Part shown: positions 1 to 13,756 of the stretch, piece after piece
Layout: every line of letters starts with the position of its first letter
Numbering within the stretch: the first letter of the stretch is position 1
Assembly: GCA_033239005.1 (NCBI GenBank)
Contig: BSQZ01000017.1
Coordinates: 10,831,872 to 10,895,871 of the forward strand
Origin: Lamellibrachia satsuma
Taxonomy: Eukaryota > Annelida > Polychaeta > Sabellida > Siboglinidae
Length of the DNA stretch: 64,000 nt
Reading direction: 5' to 3'
Made by a program: the position numbers and the translations under genes
The notes under the pieces: model-generated
What the model was told of the DNA's origin: nothing
The model's database searches: none
The model's input: the letters and a program-made list of their open reading frames with translations, nothing else

Positions 1-581
1 CAGCAATCCCACATTGCTCTGAAACTTTCATGTCAGCATTAAATATTACTCCTAAATCCTTTTCTTGTGTGGTTCTACCTAGTACAGCATCCCCCATTTT
101 ATATTCCTCATCCATATTTCCATGTCCTATGTGTATACATTTACACTTCCCAAAATTGAATAACATTTGCCATTTTTCTGACCATTTAACTAATTTTTCT
201 AGATCATCCTGTAAACTTTGTTTATCTGTATCATTAGTAACCTTTCTGAATACCTTTGTGTCATCTGCAAATTTGAGTACTTTGCTAGATATGTCATCCT
301 CCAAATCATTTATATATATTAAAAACAGTATAGGGCCTAACACTGATCCCTGTGGTACCCCACTCAAAACAGATTTCCAGTTTGAAATCTTACCATCTAC
401 TATTACTCTCTGTCTTCTGTGTGTAAGCCACTTTTCTATCCAGTTGATTACATCATTGCCTATACCATGGGCTTTAGTTTAAGTAACAATCTTTGATGTG
501 GCACTTTATCGAAAGCTTTCTGAAAATCTAAGTAGACAACATCCACTGGTGACCCGTGATCTACCCACTTTGTAATTTCTT

Positions 582-1088
582 CTAAAAACATAAGAGATTG
601 GTTAGACATGACCTTGCTTTTAGGAATCCATGTTGAGATGTATTTATTAATTTATGTTTTATGAGGAATTCCACCATGTGGTCTCTAATTAATGTTTCAA
701 GTAATTTACATACAACTGATGTTAAACTCACTGGTCTGTAATGTTCTGGCTTCTTCCTTGATCCCTTCTTAAACAGCGGCGTAATGTTTGCTTCTTTCCA
801 TTCTGAAGGAACTATTCCTTCTTCTAGTGACAAGTTAAATAAGTTTGCAAGTGGTGTACTAATTTGATCAACAATTTCCTTTAGCAGTTTTGGTGGTATC
901 CCATCAACTCCAGGTGATTTATTATCTTTCATCTTCTTAATTTTCTTTGCTATCATTTCAGGAGTTACAAATAACTGCCCTAAATATTCTGATGTATTGC
1001 CCTCAAATTTAGTTAATGGAACTGGAAGTGAGCTGATATCTTCTGTGGTAAAAACTGAGCTGAAATACTCATTCAGGACCTCTGCCAT
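582..1088 (-). pseudogene. LINE reverse transcriptase, N-terminal half (broken)
   Basis: This is a 168-codon open stretch of the LINE reverse transcriptase. It holds the fingers region: ITPLFKKGSRKKPEHYRPVS is the conserved template-grip motif, followed by KLLETLIRDHM and QHGF. The catalytic palm lies further downstream (250-500) in another frame. The open stretch ends near the SCLTNLL segment. It is non-functional. Confidence 0.75.
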
Positions 1089-1165
1089 TTGGAACCCATC
1101 TGAAATTATGTTTTCACTGTTGCTTTCCAGTGGTCCGACCTTATCTCGAACTTTCTGTTTACTCC

Positions 1166-1828
1166 TTACATAAGCATAGAAACTCTTGCTGTCATTTTTA
1201 TATTACCTGCCAATTTTTGTTCAAAGGTTTTTTTAGATTTTCTAATTTCAGTAGTAGCTAGGTTAAGTGCCTCTTTGTAGTTGGTGTAGTCTTCTACATT
1301 TCCAGTGTGTTTATAGACCTTCCACAGCATCTGTTTGTGAGCAATTTTTCTAATAGCTTCTTTTGACAGGTGTTTTTTCCTGGATCTTTTCCCTTGTTTT
1401 CTTAATGGAATAAATTTCTCAATAATGCCCTCAATCTCATATTTTAAACAAGTCCAGCATTCTGTTGCTGTCTTGTTCTTCAGCAAATTATTCCAATCTA
1501 TATTTGCTAGATATGTTCTCATCACTTTATATCTGCCTTTGTTGAAGTTCCTCCTCCATTGTTTTTTATATGTGTTCCCTGTTTTTACTTTTATATTAAA
1601 ATGGATTTGGTTATGGTCACTTGACCCCAAAGGTTCGTGTACTTTAACATTGTCAACTAATTCATTTTGAGAAGACAAAATTAAATCTAACACATTCCCA
1701 CCTCTGGTTGGTTCCAAGACATGTTGAGTAAGGAAACAATCCTGTGTTAGAAGTAGAAACTGATGGTCGTCCCCTCCAGCACTCTCTAATGATTCCCATT
1801 GTATATGGCCATGGTTAAAATCACCCAT
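1166..1828 (-). pseudogene. LINE AP endonuclease, C-terminal part and linker
   Basis: The 220-codon stretch begins inside the endonuclease fold (MGDFN, matching the usual GDFN catalytic motif) and reaches the SDHNQI motif that ends EEP-type nucleases. A basic linker typical of CR1-like ORF2 follows, for example WRRNFNKGRYKVMR. The catalytic Asp-Asn and Ser-Asp-His residues are present. The N-terminal third of the domain is missing because the element is 5'-truncated here. Confidence 0.7.
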
Positions 1829-1830
1829 TA

Positions 1831-2439
1831 TAACACATTATAACAAATTGTCAAGGGATGCAAGCATAGGCACATCAGTTAGGCCGACAGACATGGTTAC
1901 GCCCCAGCGTCATCTCTTCCGCTGCTCGTGGCACATTTAATCCTTACACCACCTATTACATACACTTGGTTTAGTCCATAGGTTGAAAACGTGCGTAAAA
2001 CTTGTGCTATATTTAGTCGGCCACCAAGGCAATGAGCAATGGCTCCTGTGCTAATCGGATTTAATTATTTAATAAAAAAATACAGAGCGTAATCAAGGGA
2101 GGGTTAGGTGTAATGGTATTATGCGTGGTTAAATATCGTACTTATTACGCTCAAATCGTAATAGTTGGCACCTCTGCAATTTACCCAAACATATTAAATA
2201 TCTGCTATATACTTGGTTCCTTACTTAACAGATCAGCAGCAAAAATCAATCAAACTAGAAATTAAGTTACAGTTATGATTATTTGACTTCACTAACTTTA
2301 CCGCAGTGTATTGTTTTATATAATAATAATAAAATGACTTCTTTGGCGCCAATATCCTCGGAAAATCCGAGCTCAGTGGCACAACAAAACCAAAGGATTA
2401 TGCATTCTCGTGACCATGTACAGTGCAAAAAGTCGTCAA
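1831..2439. other. Intergenic/intronic sequence without recognised gene
   Basis: This is AT-rich sequence between two LINE remnants. No exon with splice signals, tRNA or long repeat was recognised. It is probably part of the host-gene intron, or 3' flank of the LINE copies. Confidence 0.4.
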
Positions 2440-2740
2440 CCGATGGATGGAGGTGCCAAGAAGCTAAGGAGGATAGACAATTTTAAAAAGAAAGGTTTCC
2501 AGATTACGACGAAATGAAGCTATATTTCTTGTTGATTTAACGCTGTCGACGAGTGAATTCCACAGAGTTGGTGCGGCAACCAAGAAAGCTCGAGTTCCAG
2601 CGTTTGTCTTAACTCTGGGAACAGAAAGTAAATCAGAACCAGACGACCGAAGCTGTCTGGGCTGTCTTGCTGGAGCGAGCATTGAATGTAAATATGCAAG
2701 TTGTTTGGTTGAAAGGGCTTGATAGGTAATTGTACAGATC

Positions 2741-3379
2741 TTAAAAATAATGCGATATCGAACAATGTAATGATTTTAGAAGTGGCACTGAGCGAGAGAA
2801 ACGAGGAGATAGTGTAACTACCCTAGCCAGACAATTTTGGACACGTTGAAGTTTTGTAATATCCTTGATAGTAATATTATGAAGGAGGGAATTGCAGTAA
2901 TCAAGTCTGCTGCTAACAAGAGCTGTTGCAATAGTTTTAGCAACAGAAAGTGACATATACCAGTGAATACGGCGAAGATCACGGATATGATAAAAACAGC
3001 AACGACACGTTTGAGAAATATGTTGTCTAAAGTTGAAATTCTTATCAAAAGTGACTCCCAAATTCTTCACTGAGGCTGCTGGTGTGATATTTTGACTCAG
3101 GATAAGTGTCGGGAAAAAACCATCAAGTTTTCCACACTGCTTTGGAGTCCCAATTATGAGAAATTCAGTTTTGTCTGCGTTTAACTTTAATTTGCTGTCA
3201 GTCATCCAGAGGAAGATTTCATGGAGACAATCGCTGAGCTGATTTAGGGAGCGATTTGTATCTGAGGTAGCAAAAGAAATGTAGATCTGTGTGTCATCTG
3301 CGTAAAGGTGGTGATCCAAATTATGATTTTGGATAACAGAGCTGAGTAGCGTAGTGTAAAGAGTGATATGCCATACCAC
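2741..3379 (-). pseudogene. LINE reverse transcriptase palm/thumb fragment
   Basis: This 212-codon fragment carries the catalytic HHLYADDTQIYISF block, the LNADKTEFLIIG motif and the KNLGVTFDKNFNF thumb motif of L2/CR1-like reverse transcriptases. The aspartate pair of YADD is intact. The upstream primer-grip region is in another frame, so no full enzyme can be made from this copy. Confidence 0.75.
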
Positions 3380-3586
3380 AATAATAAGTGTTTAATAAGG
3401 ATGTTGTGATCTATGGTATCAAAGGCGGCAGACAGATCTAGCAAGGTAAGTGCTGTTACTTTTCCTTTGTCAATGTTTAAGGTAACGTCATTGTGTACTT
3501 TTAAGAGAGCAGTTTCTGGAGAATGAAACTGTTTGTAAGCTGATTGTGACACATTAGATAAGCAATTTGAGCTGATGTGAAAACTT

Positions 3587-3646
3587 AGACGGCTTGCTAT
3601 GACTTTAGACGGCTTGCTATGACTTTAGACGGCTTGCTATGACTTT
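3587..3646. repeat. Three tandem 20-bp repeats inside the LINE
   Basis: Three near-identical 20-bp units (beginning AGACGGCTTG) interrupt the LINE RT sequence. This looks like a local tandem duplication after insertion. Confidence 0.85.
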
Positions 3647-5001
3647 CTCCAGTATTTTGGAAATAAAGCTGAGATTGGAAACAGGTCTAGAACTGTTTAG
3701 ATCTTCTTTAGGCAGAGATGTCTTCAAAGTGGGTTGAAGTGGTCATGTTTGAAATCATCCAGAAACAAGCCGGAACACAGTGATGCATTTATAATATCCG
3801 TTATCGGTTCGAGCAATGTATCAAGACAAGATTTCAACAGTACGTTTGGTAATGGACCAAGATCACAGGACTTATTTGGGGAGGACATAATTATTTTCAT
3901 CACTTCATCAACTATGGCAGGTTCAAATGATACAAGTAAAGAATTTACTCGCAGAGAGTCCACGTTTACAGTACATAAAGTATGACCTGGAAAGCAGAAA
4001 GGATAAGACTGATTTTGTCCTTGAAATGACTAGAGAACGAGTCACATAGAGACTTGATTGAAACATGATTAGGTAGAGATGGAGCAGGCCAACTGTGTAG
4101 AATTTTATTTATGCAGTTCCATAGTTGACGTGGACTTTCAGAGTTATTTGAGACCATATTTGTGTAACAATCCGATTTAGCTTTGGCCATTTGTCTGTTG
4201 CAGTAGTGACAGTGTTTTGACGACGCCTTTTAGATTGTAGAATTTCGGGAGTCATCCGTGGAGCGGGTGGCTTTTGTGATACAGATTTGGATTTTACAGG
4301 TGCATGTTTGTTAAGTAGACTTGAGTACTTGATAGTACTGTCCACACAAATCGGATAGGTGTCCCTTTGGTTTTATGATTAGGTCGGATTTAAGGATGTC
4401 AGCCTTTAAAGCAGCAATGTTAATTTCATGAATAGGTCAGTAAAATACATTGTGTTTTGATTCTAATTTAGTTATGGAAACGTTAACATCGACAATGACA
4501 GTGTGGTGGTCTGATAAACCATCCGAAACTGTAGGTGTTTGGATATTGTAACAAGTTGAACGAGTTATGAAAAGATCGAGCCAGTGGCCATGTATGTGTG
4601 TCGAAAAGGTAACATGTTGTTTCAAATCAAAAATATAAAATAATACAGACGAAATAAGCGGAGATAGAAGAATCTGAAATTTCAACAGAAATGGATTCAA
4701 AACTAGAGGGTTCGAATGTAAATTAACTTTGAACTGTTGTGATACCAAAAAGCCAACACCACCACCGCCTCGTCTAACTGAACGTGGTCGATGATGGAAG
4801 GTATAACCAGAAGGAGAAATGTCAACAATGCATGCGACTGTATCATGTGGTCTGAGCCAGGTCTCAGTGACAACAAGAATGTCTATTGTTTTAGAAATTA
4901 ATAAATCGCTAAGTGATGCTGTTTTATCCCGAATTGATCGAACGTTTGTGGTAGCAAACCGAATTTTTAAAAGCAAATAATGGCATCATTGTTAAACTCA
5001 C

Positions 5002-8000
5002 ACTTATGAATGTATCTTTCTCGGCCAGGTCAGAGGTCAACTTGTCCGTTGCCTCCTGCAGTAGCGCCACCTTGTGCTTGTAGTCATTCAGCATGCCCTG
5101 ACATCGTATCACATGGTCAACGACATGCAAATGTACAAGTTATAATCAATGGAATGCAACTGACCAACTATAAGAGTAGGAATATTACAATCAGGGGCAG
5201 TGAAAATCATGTTTAAATAACTATGTATGCGTATACAGTAAATCTATCACACCCGCAAGTATTAAAACTTTATGTTTTAACTAATGTTTTAATAATGAAA
5301 CACAGATTTACTCATTTTGGGCCAAGTGGGCGGTGTTGAACTCTGTTAGATGCAACCATCTTTCTTGATGTTTTGAAGCCCCATCACCACGTCTCCAGAT
5401 TATTACTAACATATTTTATCACACCGGTACCAAGCTGATCTTTATCAAATTTTTTCCTCCCATCTCAGTAATAATTAGGACTTTCTTGTTATCTGTTCAC
5501 ACACATCTTGGATCAAAAACAGGGCCAGTCACAAAACTAACACAGTTTCTTGCATATTCATCACTATTGCTAGATCCCTAACTAAGGGATAGATGGTGCT
5601 AGCTTCACCAACCACATGACAGACGGTGTGATACGTGTAATAAGTCAAACAATGAATTAGTCCATGGAAAGTGTGGAAGTTTCACTCAAGTTTGAATTGC
5701 CTTTTTTGGTACCGTTTTGAGGTTGTGGTAAAAATGTAGGTTTATGTTGTAAACCAACCAATTAATAATAGATTATTCAATGGAAAAGTGTGAAAGTTTA
5801 ATCAGAGGCCACCTGAAACAACCAGCGGCTCCATTGGTGGATAATATAATACTATATCTATGAACAACCGAGTATCCACAACAACGTGTACTTGATCCTA
5901 GCCTGCAAATATTTAATGAATTACTGTGTCTGCAACGAATATATTGTACCAACAATAACTCTGCGGTTTTAATAATTTTGAACTCAATACAGCACACATT
6001 TGCATAGAGGCTTGTAATAACACTTACATGCATGGCAGTTTCTGTCACAGGGGCATCATCATCACCCTTATTGCCCACCCCCATCTTCTTAAGCATCTGT
6101 AAACGATGGCACTGTTACAGCAACACATACTGGTAGTCAAATATTGAAGGGCCCTCACAAACAACTGTGTTACATTGGGGTAGTAACTTCAAAGCTTGCT
6201 TCTGTATAAATATTGGCTACAGCGGGTTTTCTCATCTAACACAATGAAGACAGCTTGAAATATGTCATTTTGATGCATGTTACTAGCTAGTTGATGTTTG
6301 ATACAAGTTACTGGAATGATGCAAGTTACTAGAATGGCATGTTCTAGTTACTAGATGGGGCTTCCACTTTCACTATGACATAAGTGGGTGTCAGCGGAAG
6401 ATATATCACTCACAACTTTACATGCGGAATAACATAATAAGCAGCTAATCTGTAGAGGAGATTCAGTGATAAGAGAACAAATAAGGAATCCCAAATGCAG
6501 GATTTATAAAGTGGGAAATGAGATTACCTGTAGCTTGGGATACAGCAGGAGACAAAGTGTCCTTAAAAAATCAAATAATATTTTTACTGTACCTGGATCT
6601 CATGCTCCTTGTTGACGAGTTCTGCCTCCAGGTGGCGTGTCTGCTCATCGAGAGGTCGTGTTACTGCAGCAACGACTTCCTTCTTCTCTTCCTCTAATTG
6701 CTCGATGATCAGCTCCTTCGTCTTGATGACAGACTTCAGCTGTGTGATGATCCTACACCGACAAGTAGAACTCACTGAGGATACATCTCAAAACACACAA
6801 CATTTTATATATTTATATATAATATTATTATATAATATATTTATATTTATGTATACTTTAAATAATTATTTAATGTATATTTTAGGTGTTTTGTCCTTAA
6901 TTTATTATTTTAGCCATTTAATTCTATGTATACCATTAGTTGTGTTATTGTGTTTATATTTTAGTCATAGAACACTAAGTGATTGTGGCACTAAGTGATT
7001 GTGGCACTATACAAATATTTCACCTGTGTCACACAATCAGATATATGCCTTATTTCACTTGACACTCAACCATGTATGGAGTATTGATTAATTTTTGTGA
7101 AAGTATTAACTACTGAGGAGCATGAAAACTGATTTATTTGAAAAATTAGGATATAATTATCTTAAAAGAATGCAAGAGGAGGGATATCTTGAAGTTGTCA
7201 TGGCAACCAATGGTTTCCTATCAATTATAGGAGTACCTTTACTAAACTTAAAACACTTCTAAAATAATTCCTTTTTGCATTGTCGTGGTTTAGGGACAAG
7301 ATATCGATGTGTGTGGGACATGAGGCACAACATCTTGTAGGTACCATCATTTTATTTGATTGTCATTTGAACTTTGTCCCTAGATCTAGATTATAAAATG
7401 CTCTATATCAATACTCTCAAGTACCACGAGTACATGCCCTGTTTTAATACTGCAAAATACAATTGTATGTAGGTACAATGTCAAACAAACACAAAGCGAA
7501 CAAATACAAATATGTACCTTTTTCTACCACACGGTCTCTTACAAAACATTCTCCTGCATCGGGCATGAATGTAAGACATTCACACACAAATAATGATGAG
7601 CATTTGTAAGTGAGCTCCCTTTTAGGTACACAACAGTACTGAAGGTTTACAAATAAGGGTATATCTCGAAAGAAAACAAGGGATTGGATGTCGTTGCATG
7701 CTATTTATGTGTGTTGATGTGTAATTCCCACTGACTGATGATCACGTACAGCCAATTTATATATAGACTAGCCAAGTTATAAGGTGTTGCCCATGAGAAA
7801 AGGCAGCTACTGAACAAGCTTAGACTCCTTGCGCTACCCAGTCTAGTTTCAGTAGGGTAATGCCAATGGGAATAACGGAAACAACTTCATACCCCAAAAC
7901 CAGAGTCGGTTTCATCAAGCGTTTATACCGTATGAAGGAACTTTACATAGATTATGTAACTCTGAACAATTGTAGAAAACATGCATAGCATTGCTAACAA

Positions 8001-11000
8001 TTGTATGTAACTATGAACTACTAATGTTCCGAGTTACGTAATCTATGCTAAATGTTCATATAGGTTCGTTTGTAAAATCACCAGACCTTGGGAATATACA
8101 AACCATACAACGGGCCCCTGAACACACCTACAAAAGTTCGGCCCCACACATGCAAAATGACGGAGATATGAGGGAACAGACAGACAGCCAGACAGACAGC
8201 CAGACAGACAGCTAGCCAGCCAGACGGACAGACAGACAGCCTATTTTATAGTATATATATGCACAGAAACAAATCACAAATGTAACTCACATTTCTTTCC
8301 CCTCGATGTCCGACGCATTCCCATTCTGCAACGGAAACACAGATGAAACATGTTACCTCGCAATTAGACAACAACAGTGCAATGACATAAACATGTTACC
8401 TCGCAATTAGACAACAACAGTGCAATGACGTAAACATGTTACCTCGCAATTAGACAACAACAGTGCAATGACATAAACATGTTACCTCGCAATTAGACAA
8501 CAACAGTGCAATGACATAAACATGTTACCTCGCAATTAGACAACAACAGTGCAATGACGTAAACATGTTACCTCGCAATTAGACAACAACAGTGCAATGA
8601 CGTAAACATGTTACCTCGCAATTAGACAACAACAGTGCAATGACGTAAACATGTTACCTCGCAATTAGACAACAACAGTGCAATGACGTAAACATGTTAC
8701 CTCGCAATTAGACAACAACAGTGCAATGACGTAAACATGTTACCTCGCAATTAGACAACAACAGTGCAATGACGTAAACATGTTACCTCGCAATTAGACA
8801 ACAACAGTGCAATGACATAAACATGTTACCTCGCAATTAGACAACAACAGTGCAATGACATAAACATGTTACCTCGCAATTAGACAACAACAGTGCAATG
8901 ACATAAACATGTTACCTCGCAATTAGACAACAACAGTGCAATGACATAAACATGTTACCTCGCAATTAGACAACAACAGTGCAATGACATAAACAGGTGA
9001 AACAAACCGAAACAAGACTTAGGTGTGCTCCCAATGTATGCAATGTTGGCAGTTTTAACAAAACTAAGCAACCAGTTTCAACATTTGAAAATACTGATCA
9101 TTATTCTAACTAAACTAACCGAGAAAACTAACCATCAATGTTGTAATGAGAACAATGTTTTATGGACACAATGGCAGACTGGCCAACAAAATTGTGGTGT
9201 ACAGTAATACTACATGGCTATGTCATTCATATATTGCATTTACATAAGAAACGCATGCAGGACAATGTTATGCATTTCTTTTTAAATGCAAATGTAAAAA
9301 AAAGTGTAATCCTATTACCAAGAATAACACAGGTGGCCCCAAACTCAAGAGACTAAAAATTACTTAATCAGATCTCATCAAATGGTGTGCCTGCTAGAGA
9401 AGATGTGGTTACATATGACAACCTTAAGTAATCATGTGGCCAATCTATAGAGAGACGCACACAGACCATCATTCATTCAGAAGGTAGTTGACTAACTGAT
9501 GTAACATTAAGGTAGCTGGGGTGGCTATAACATGCTTGTCTTGAATTGAGTAGTTTCAGTAGAAGTTTTTAAGATAAATTAACCATTTCTTCACACAGAT
9601 TGTAGTGGAAATACTATGTAATATTCCAGATTAATAAAATCTTGAGTTTTTTTATTTATTTGGTTATGTTACAAGATTTTTAATAAAAATTTGTAAATGT
9701 GAAAAAATTGCCACAAAATTATATCGTTTTGAGAAAATTCAGGAAGAAATAAATGACGTACATATAAGTATAACATATAAGTATAACATATAAGTATAAC
9801 AGTGTCACTGATAACTTTATGGAAAATGTTGGTTAACATAAACAAATTACATGTGCCACACCTCCACGAATAAGTTTGTATCATGTGGACATGTGCCACA
9901 CCTCCACGAATAAGTTTGTATCATGTGGACATGTGCCACACCTCCACGAATAAGTTTGTATCATGTGGACATGTGCCACACCTCCACGAATAAGTTTGTA
10001 TCATGTGGACATGTGCCACACCTCCACGAATAAGTTTGTATCATGTGGATATGTGCCACACCTCCACGAATAAGTTTGTATCATGTGGACATGTGCCACA
10101 CCTCCACGAATAAGTTGGCAAAAAGTTGAATGACAGCCTAAAGTGGCAGTATATATTTTTATTCAAATTTGTGTAATTTTTGCTACGTTTAAGACACATC
10201 CATATGTCAAATTGCAGTTTCGTAAGTGTAAGTTTTTGTAAAAAAGTAAATTAAGCATCATTTCCTGGTTGTTAGTGTTAATAGAAATGTCAATAGATTC
10301 ATGTATCATGTTTAAAATGTGATATTTTTCACTGGCGTTTTACGTATTGTTGACAAAACATAACGGCCATTTCTAATATTGACATGTCCCCGTAATTTGC
10401 GCCAAAATAGCCTTTGAATCTGGATTTGTAAAGTGTTGTCGTCTACGATATCAATCAGGTTAGGCCAGCTATCTGAGAAACATATGGCAGGGCACGTTTA
10501 CGATCATTTTGATCACTAGGTCACATCTACTTGACTATTTCTGTTATAGTTTCAAAGGCACAATAAACATTGTTAGAGCTGATATTTGCTAGTTTAAGGA
10601 CATAACTTAGGTAGATATAGTACTGATGTGTACTGGAATCACAGTAATAAGACGATATGTTTCATGTTCACATCGAATGAATAAAGCTGGTTCGAAGATC
10701 GACGCACATGCTGTTGATGGGAGCATCGTCAGCATTTCTAAGAAGCCAGGGGGATTTCCAAAAGGGCTATTTTTTAAAGGACATATTGGCAAAATATGAC
10801 ATTAATGCCATGTGATTATTTGTGCCGTCGATGTTCGGTTCAATATTTCCTAGCATGTAGAGGAAAAAAAAAATCAACTGACACGTTAGCCGACCCAGCT
10901 AGCTTAGCACTATACAGATAAACCCGCTGGTTGACAGCCAGAATACGATCATGGATGGACAGACTGATGAACGAACAGACAGACAGGCATGTAAACGAAC

Positions 11001-11085
11001 AGACGGATGGAGGAAGAGACAGACGGATGGACGAAGAGACAGACGGACAAAGAGACAGACATATGATCAGACAGACATATGATCA

Positions 11086-11147
<62 letters not shown>

Positions 11148-13657
11148 CATGTACACGAAGAGACAGACTGATGAAGAGACAGACAGACATATGGACGAAG
11201 AGACAGATGAGCAAACGGACAGGATAGATGAACGGAGAGACAGGTGACTTACTTTACTGGCATTGCTGTCACCGCAACCCTCGAGTTGTTCTTCGAGCTG
11301 CCACTTGGTAGCCTCCAGTTGCTTGTAAGCGGTGTCCAACTGACGATTGGCTGTGACCACCTCCTGCAGTTTCTGATTGGCTTCTTCCAACTGGCGATGA
11401 GATTTCTGCAGATCCTGAGAAACAGACTCAATAAACTGCTGAAACAGCAGCTCCGAGTGGCAGACTGCAACTGGTGTCCTCTGTCATTGTGATGGACACA
11501 CCAGGCTAGCGGAACCGTCATTGTGATGGACACACCAGGCTAGCGGAACCGTCATTGTGATGGACACACCAGGCTAGCGGAACCGTCATTGTGATGGACA
11601 CACCAGGCTAGCGGAACCGTCATTGTGATGGACACACCAGGCTAGCGGAACCGTCATTGTGATGGACACACCAGGCTAGCGGAACCGTCATTGTGATGGA
11701 CACACCAGGCTAGCGGAACCGTCATTGTGATGGACACACCAGGCTAGCGGAACCGTACCTTCTCAGATGGTATATTTAGCACATTTAGCTTTCCTGTAGA
11801 GCAACATTTTCCAACAAAGAATACAGAGAAAACTTGTTAGATGTGACCAAGAGAAAGACAGAGTATGAGAGGCACAGAAAGATGGCATGTGACGGGGAGA
11901 GCTTGAGTGGGGAGAGCTTGAGTGGGGAGACGGCGGAGAGGGGGAAAAGGGGAAGACCAGGGTGAAGAGAGAGAAGGAGAAAGAACATACAGAGGGAGAG
12001 GGGAAGGAGAGAGGGGCAGATGATAGGAGAAGAGAAGAGAAAGAAAGGGATGAGGTAGGGTGGGAGTAGAGAGAGAGAGAGAGGAGAGGAGGAGACATGT
12101 CTAACCTCTGTGTTCTGAAGCAAAAGTTTCTCGAGTTCCTCCACACGTTTCTTGCACTCCTTCGCCTGTGCTCCGCCTGTAGTCTGGTCTTGAGCCTGCT
12201 GCAGCTCCACCTGGTGCTGGGTGCTGATCGTTTCGAGTGCACTCCTGCATGTTCACAACAGAGATTAGTGTACACGTGGATTCACATAGATGCAGAAATT
12301 TAGCACAAGCGCCATTTTTAACACAAAAACAAAAATATTTTATGATAAACGAAACTGGTGAAAAAAAAATGTTGCTTTAAAAATAATATATTTCTTTTTA
12401 AAATATAGAAATGTAGGTTATTTGACCATAAATACGAAAGGTAATAACCTTTGTTGCAATGTGTTATATACTGTACAAGTTAAATGACAAATCACATTAT
12501 CAAAACATCAATAAAAACTAATAGAACTTAACATATTTGTAATATTATATATTTAATAGTAAATTTAAATAAATTTGAACGGCTAATGTCAATGAGTACA
12601 TTCATTTTCTATTGATTAGTTACTTTATTTCCTTAATCCTAGCAGGCTATATGCAGCAAATGAGCATTGTTGTTACAAAAAAATTTTGTCTGCGCCATCT
12701 GAGTTCCCACATCAATATTTCAGCAAATTGAATGACAGCATTAGTGAATCATATTATTATACTAGTTCAGACAGTTAGAACAATGTTGCGGGCTGTTTTG
12801 AGGTAAATATCAGCAAGTCGCCATCACGATTTCCGCTGGCTTCAACAGCCCACACTACCACGGTAAACGACGCGGGACCGATGGGCCTGTCTGAATCGGC
12901 ATAGTCCGATGTTGGAAAAAATCATAAAAATAAAAAATCATAAAAAGTTCTCAACAGATTTGATTCATTTTTGTGTTATTTTGTAGCTAATGTGTATGGC
13001 TACATTTGTCCCATTGGACATAGGGACATACAGCCACTCGGTAGCAGGAAGAAAACAAAAATATTTGCTTTCCGTTTTATGAAATTCAACTAGTAATATC
13101 CACATGATACGATCGTGTGCTGTACTTTTTTATCATTTTATTATAACAAAGAGTCCTTTTAGCAACAAAATGATACCTCAGTCACATTTGTGTGATAATT
13201 ATTAGCGAAGTTATGATTTTTTAATTGCACCTTTATGAATAACTCCAATTTGTGTACACCGTGGAAATTTATCATTGGTCACTCCTAGGGTTAAGGTACA
13301 AGTGGAGTGTGAATTTTTTTATTGTGAAGTGAACTTGTACCCTGACAAGACAATTAAAAAGATGCTCTCATTCAGCAACAACAATATTGGAGGAATAAAA
13401 TGTAGGATATCCAGTGACTTTTTGAATCTAACGATGCAGTGAAAAAATTTTTGCTGGAGCTTTGGAGCTGACAATTCAGCATAATGCCTGCATGCGAGGA
13501 TGCTGGATTTGTGGCCATTCACAATCGTCAACAATTACTCATTTGTACAAAGCACACCAATTCTCATACCCCAAATTAGTACTTCAAAATGTTATCGATA
13601 ATTTTCAAGATTAAAAAATGTATTGATTTAACAATATTATCCATGAATATATGACAT

Positions 13658-13756
<99 letters not shown>

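Larger units (their letters stand above)
1..1830 (-). mobile_element. CR1/Jockey-type LINE remnant, 5'-truncated
   Basis: The minus strand carries the second half of a non-LTR retrotransposon. In transcription order there is the C-terminal part of an AP-endonuclease-like domain (about 1828-1166, beginning MGDFNHGHIQWES, with a GSSDHNQI motif). The start of a reverse transcriptase follows (1088-582, with KSPGVDGIPPKLL and HYRPVSLTSV). The palm is at about 500-250, where SGVPQGSVLGP and the catalytic FADDT can be read. The palm lies in a different frame from the upstream part because of a 1-nt indel near 470, and stops separate the other blocks, so the copy is dead. The 5' end is missing beyond 1830 and the 3' end lies outside the window. 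The family is inferred from the motifs; the clade is not certain. Confidence 0.8.
2440..4985 (-). mobile_element. L2/CR1-type LINE remnant, rearranged
   Basis: This is a second non-LTR element on the minus strand. In order it has an endonuclease start (4976-4437: ATTNVRSIRDK and VTETWL, ending SDHHTV, with an internal deletion), linker fragments (4345-3966), RT fingers (3963-3724), a palm with DLSAAFDTIDH (about 3450) and YADDTQIYIS (about 3300), a thumb (KNLGVTFD), and a C-terminal tail (2682-2464: VPRVKTNAGTRAF, APTLWNSL) characteristic of L2/CR1-like elements. At least five frame changes separate the blocks. Its 5' end lies only about 20-30 bp from the splice donor of host exon 12 (at 5001). 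Confidence 0.8.
8998..11252 (-). other. Intron of the CM1 gene (remainder)
   Basis: Apart from the 40-bp array at 9846-10120 and a degenerate GACAGACGGA-rich stretch with a (GGCA)n core at about 10930-11240, no gene or recognisable element was seen. Confidence 0.5.

Noticed and set aside
5773..6096. 107-codon ORF as a complete gene
   Set aside because: Only its first 23 codons are an exon; a GTAAGT donor follows and the rest is intron read-through.
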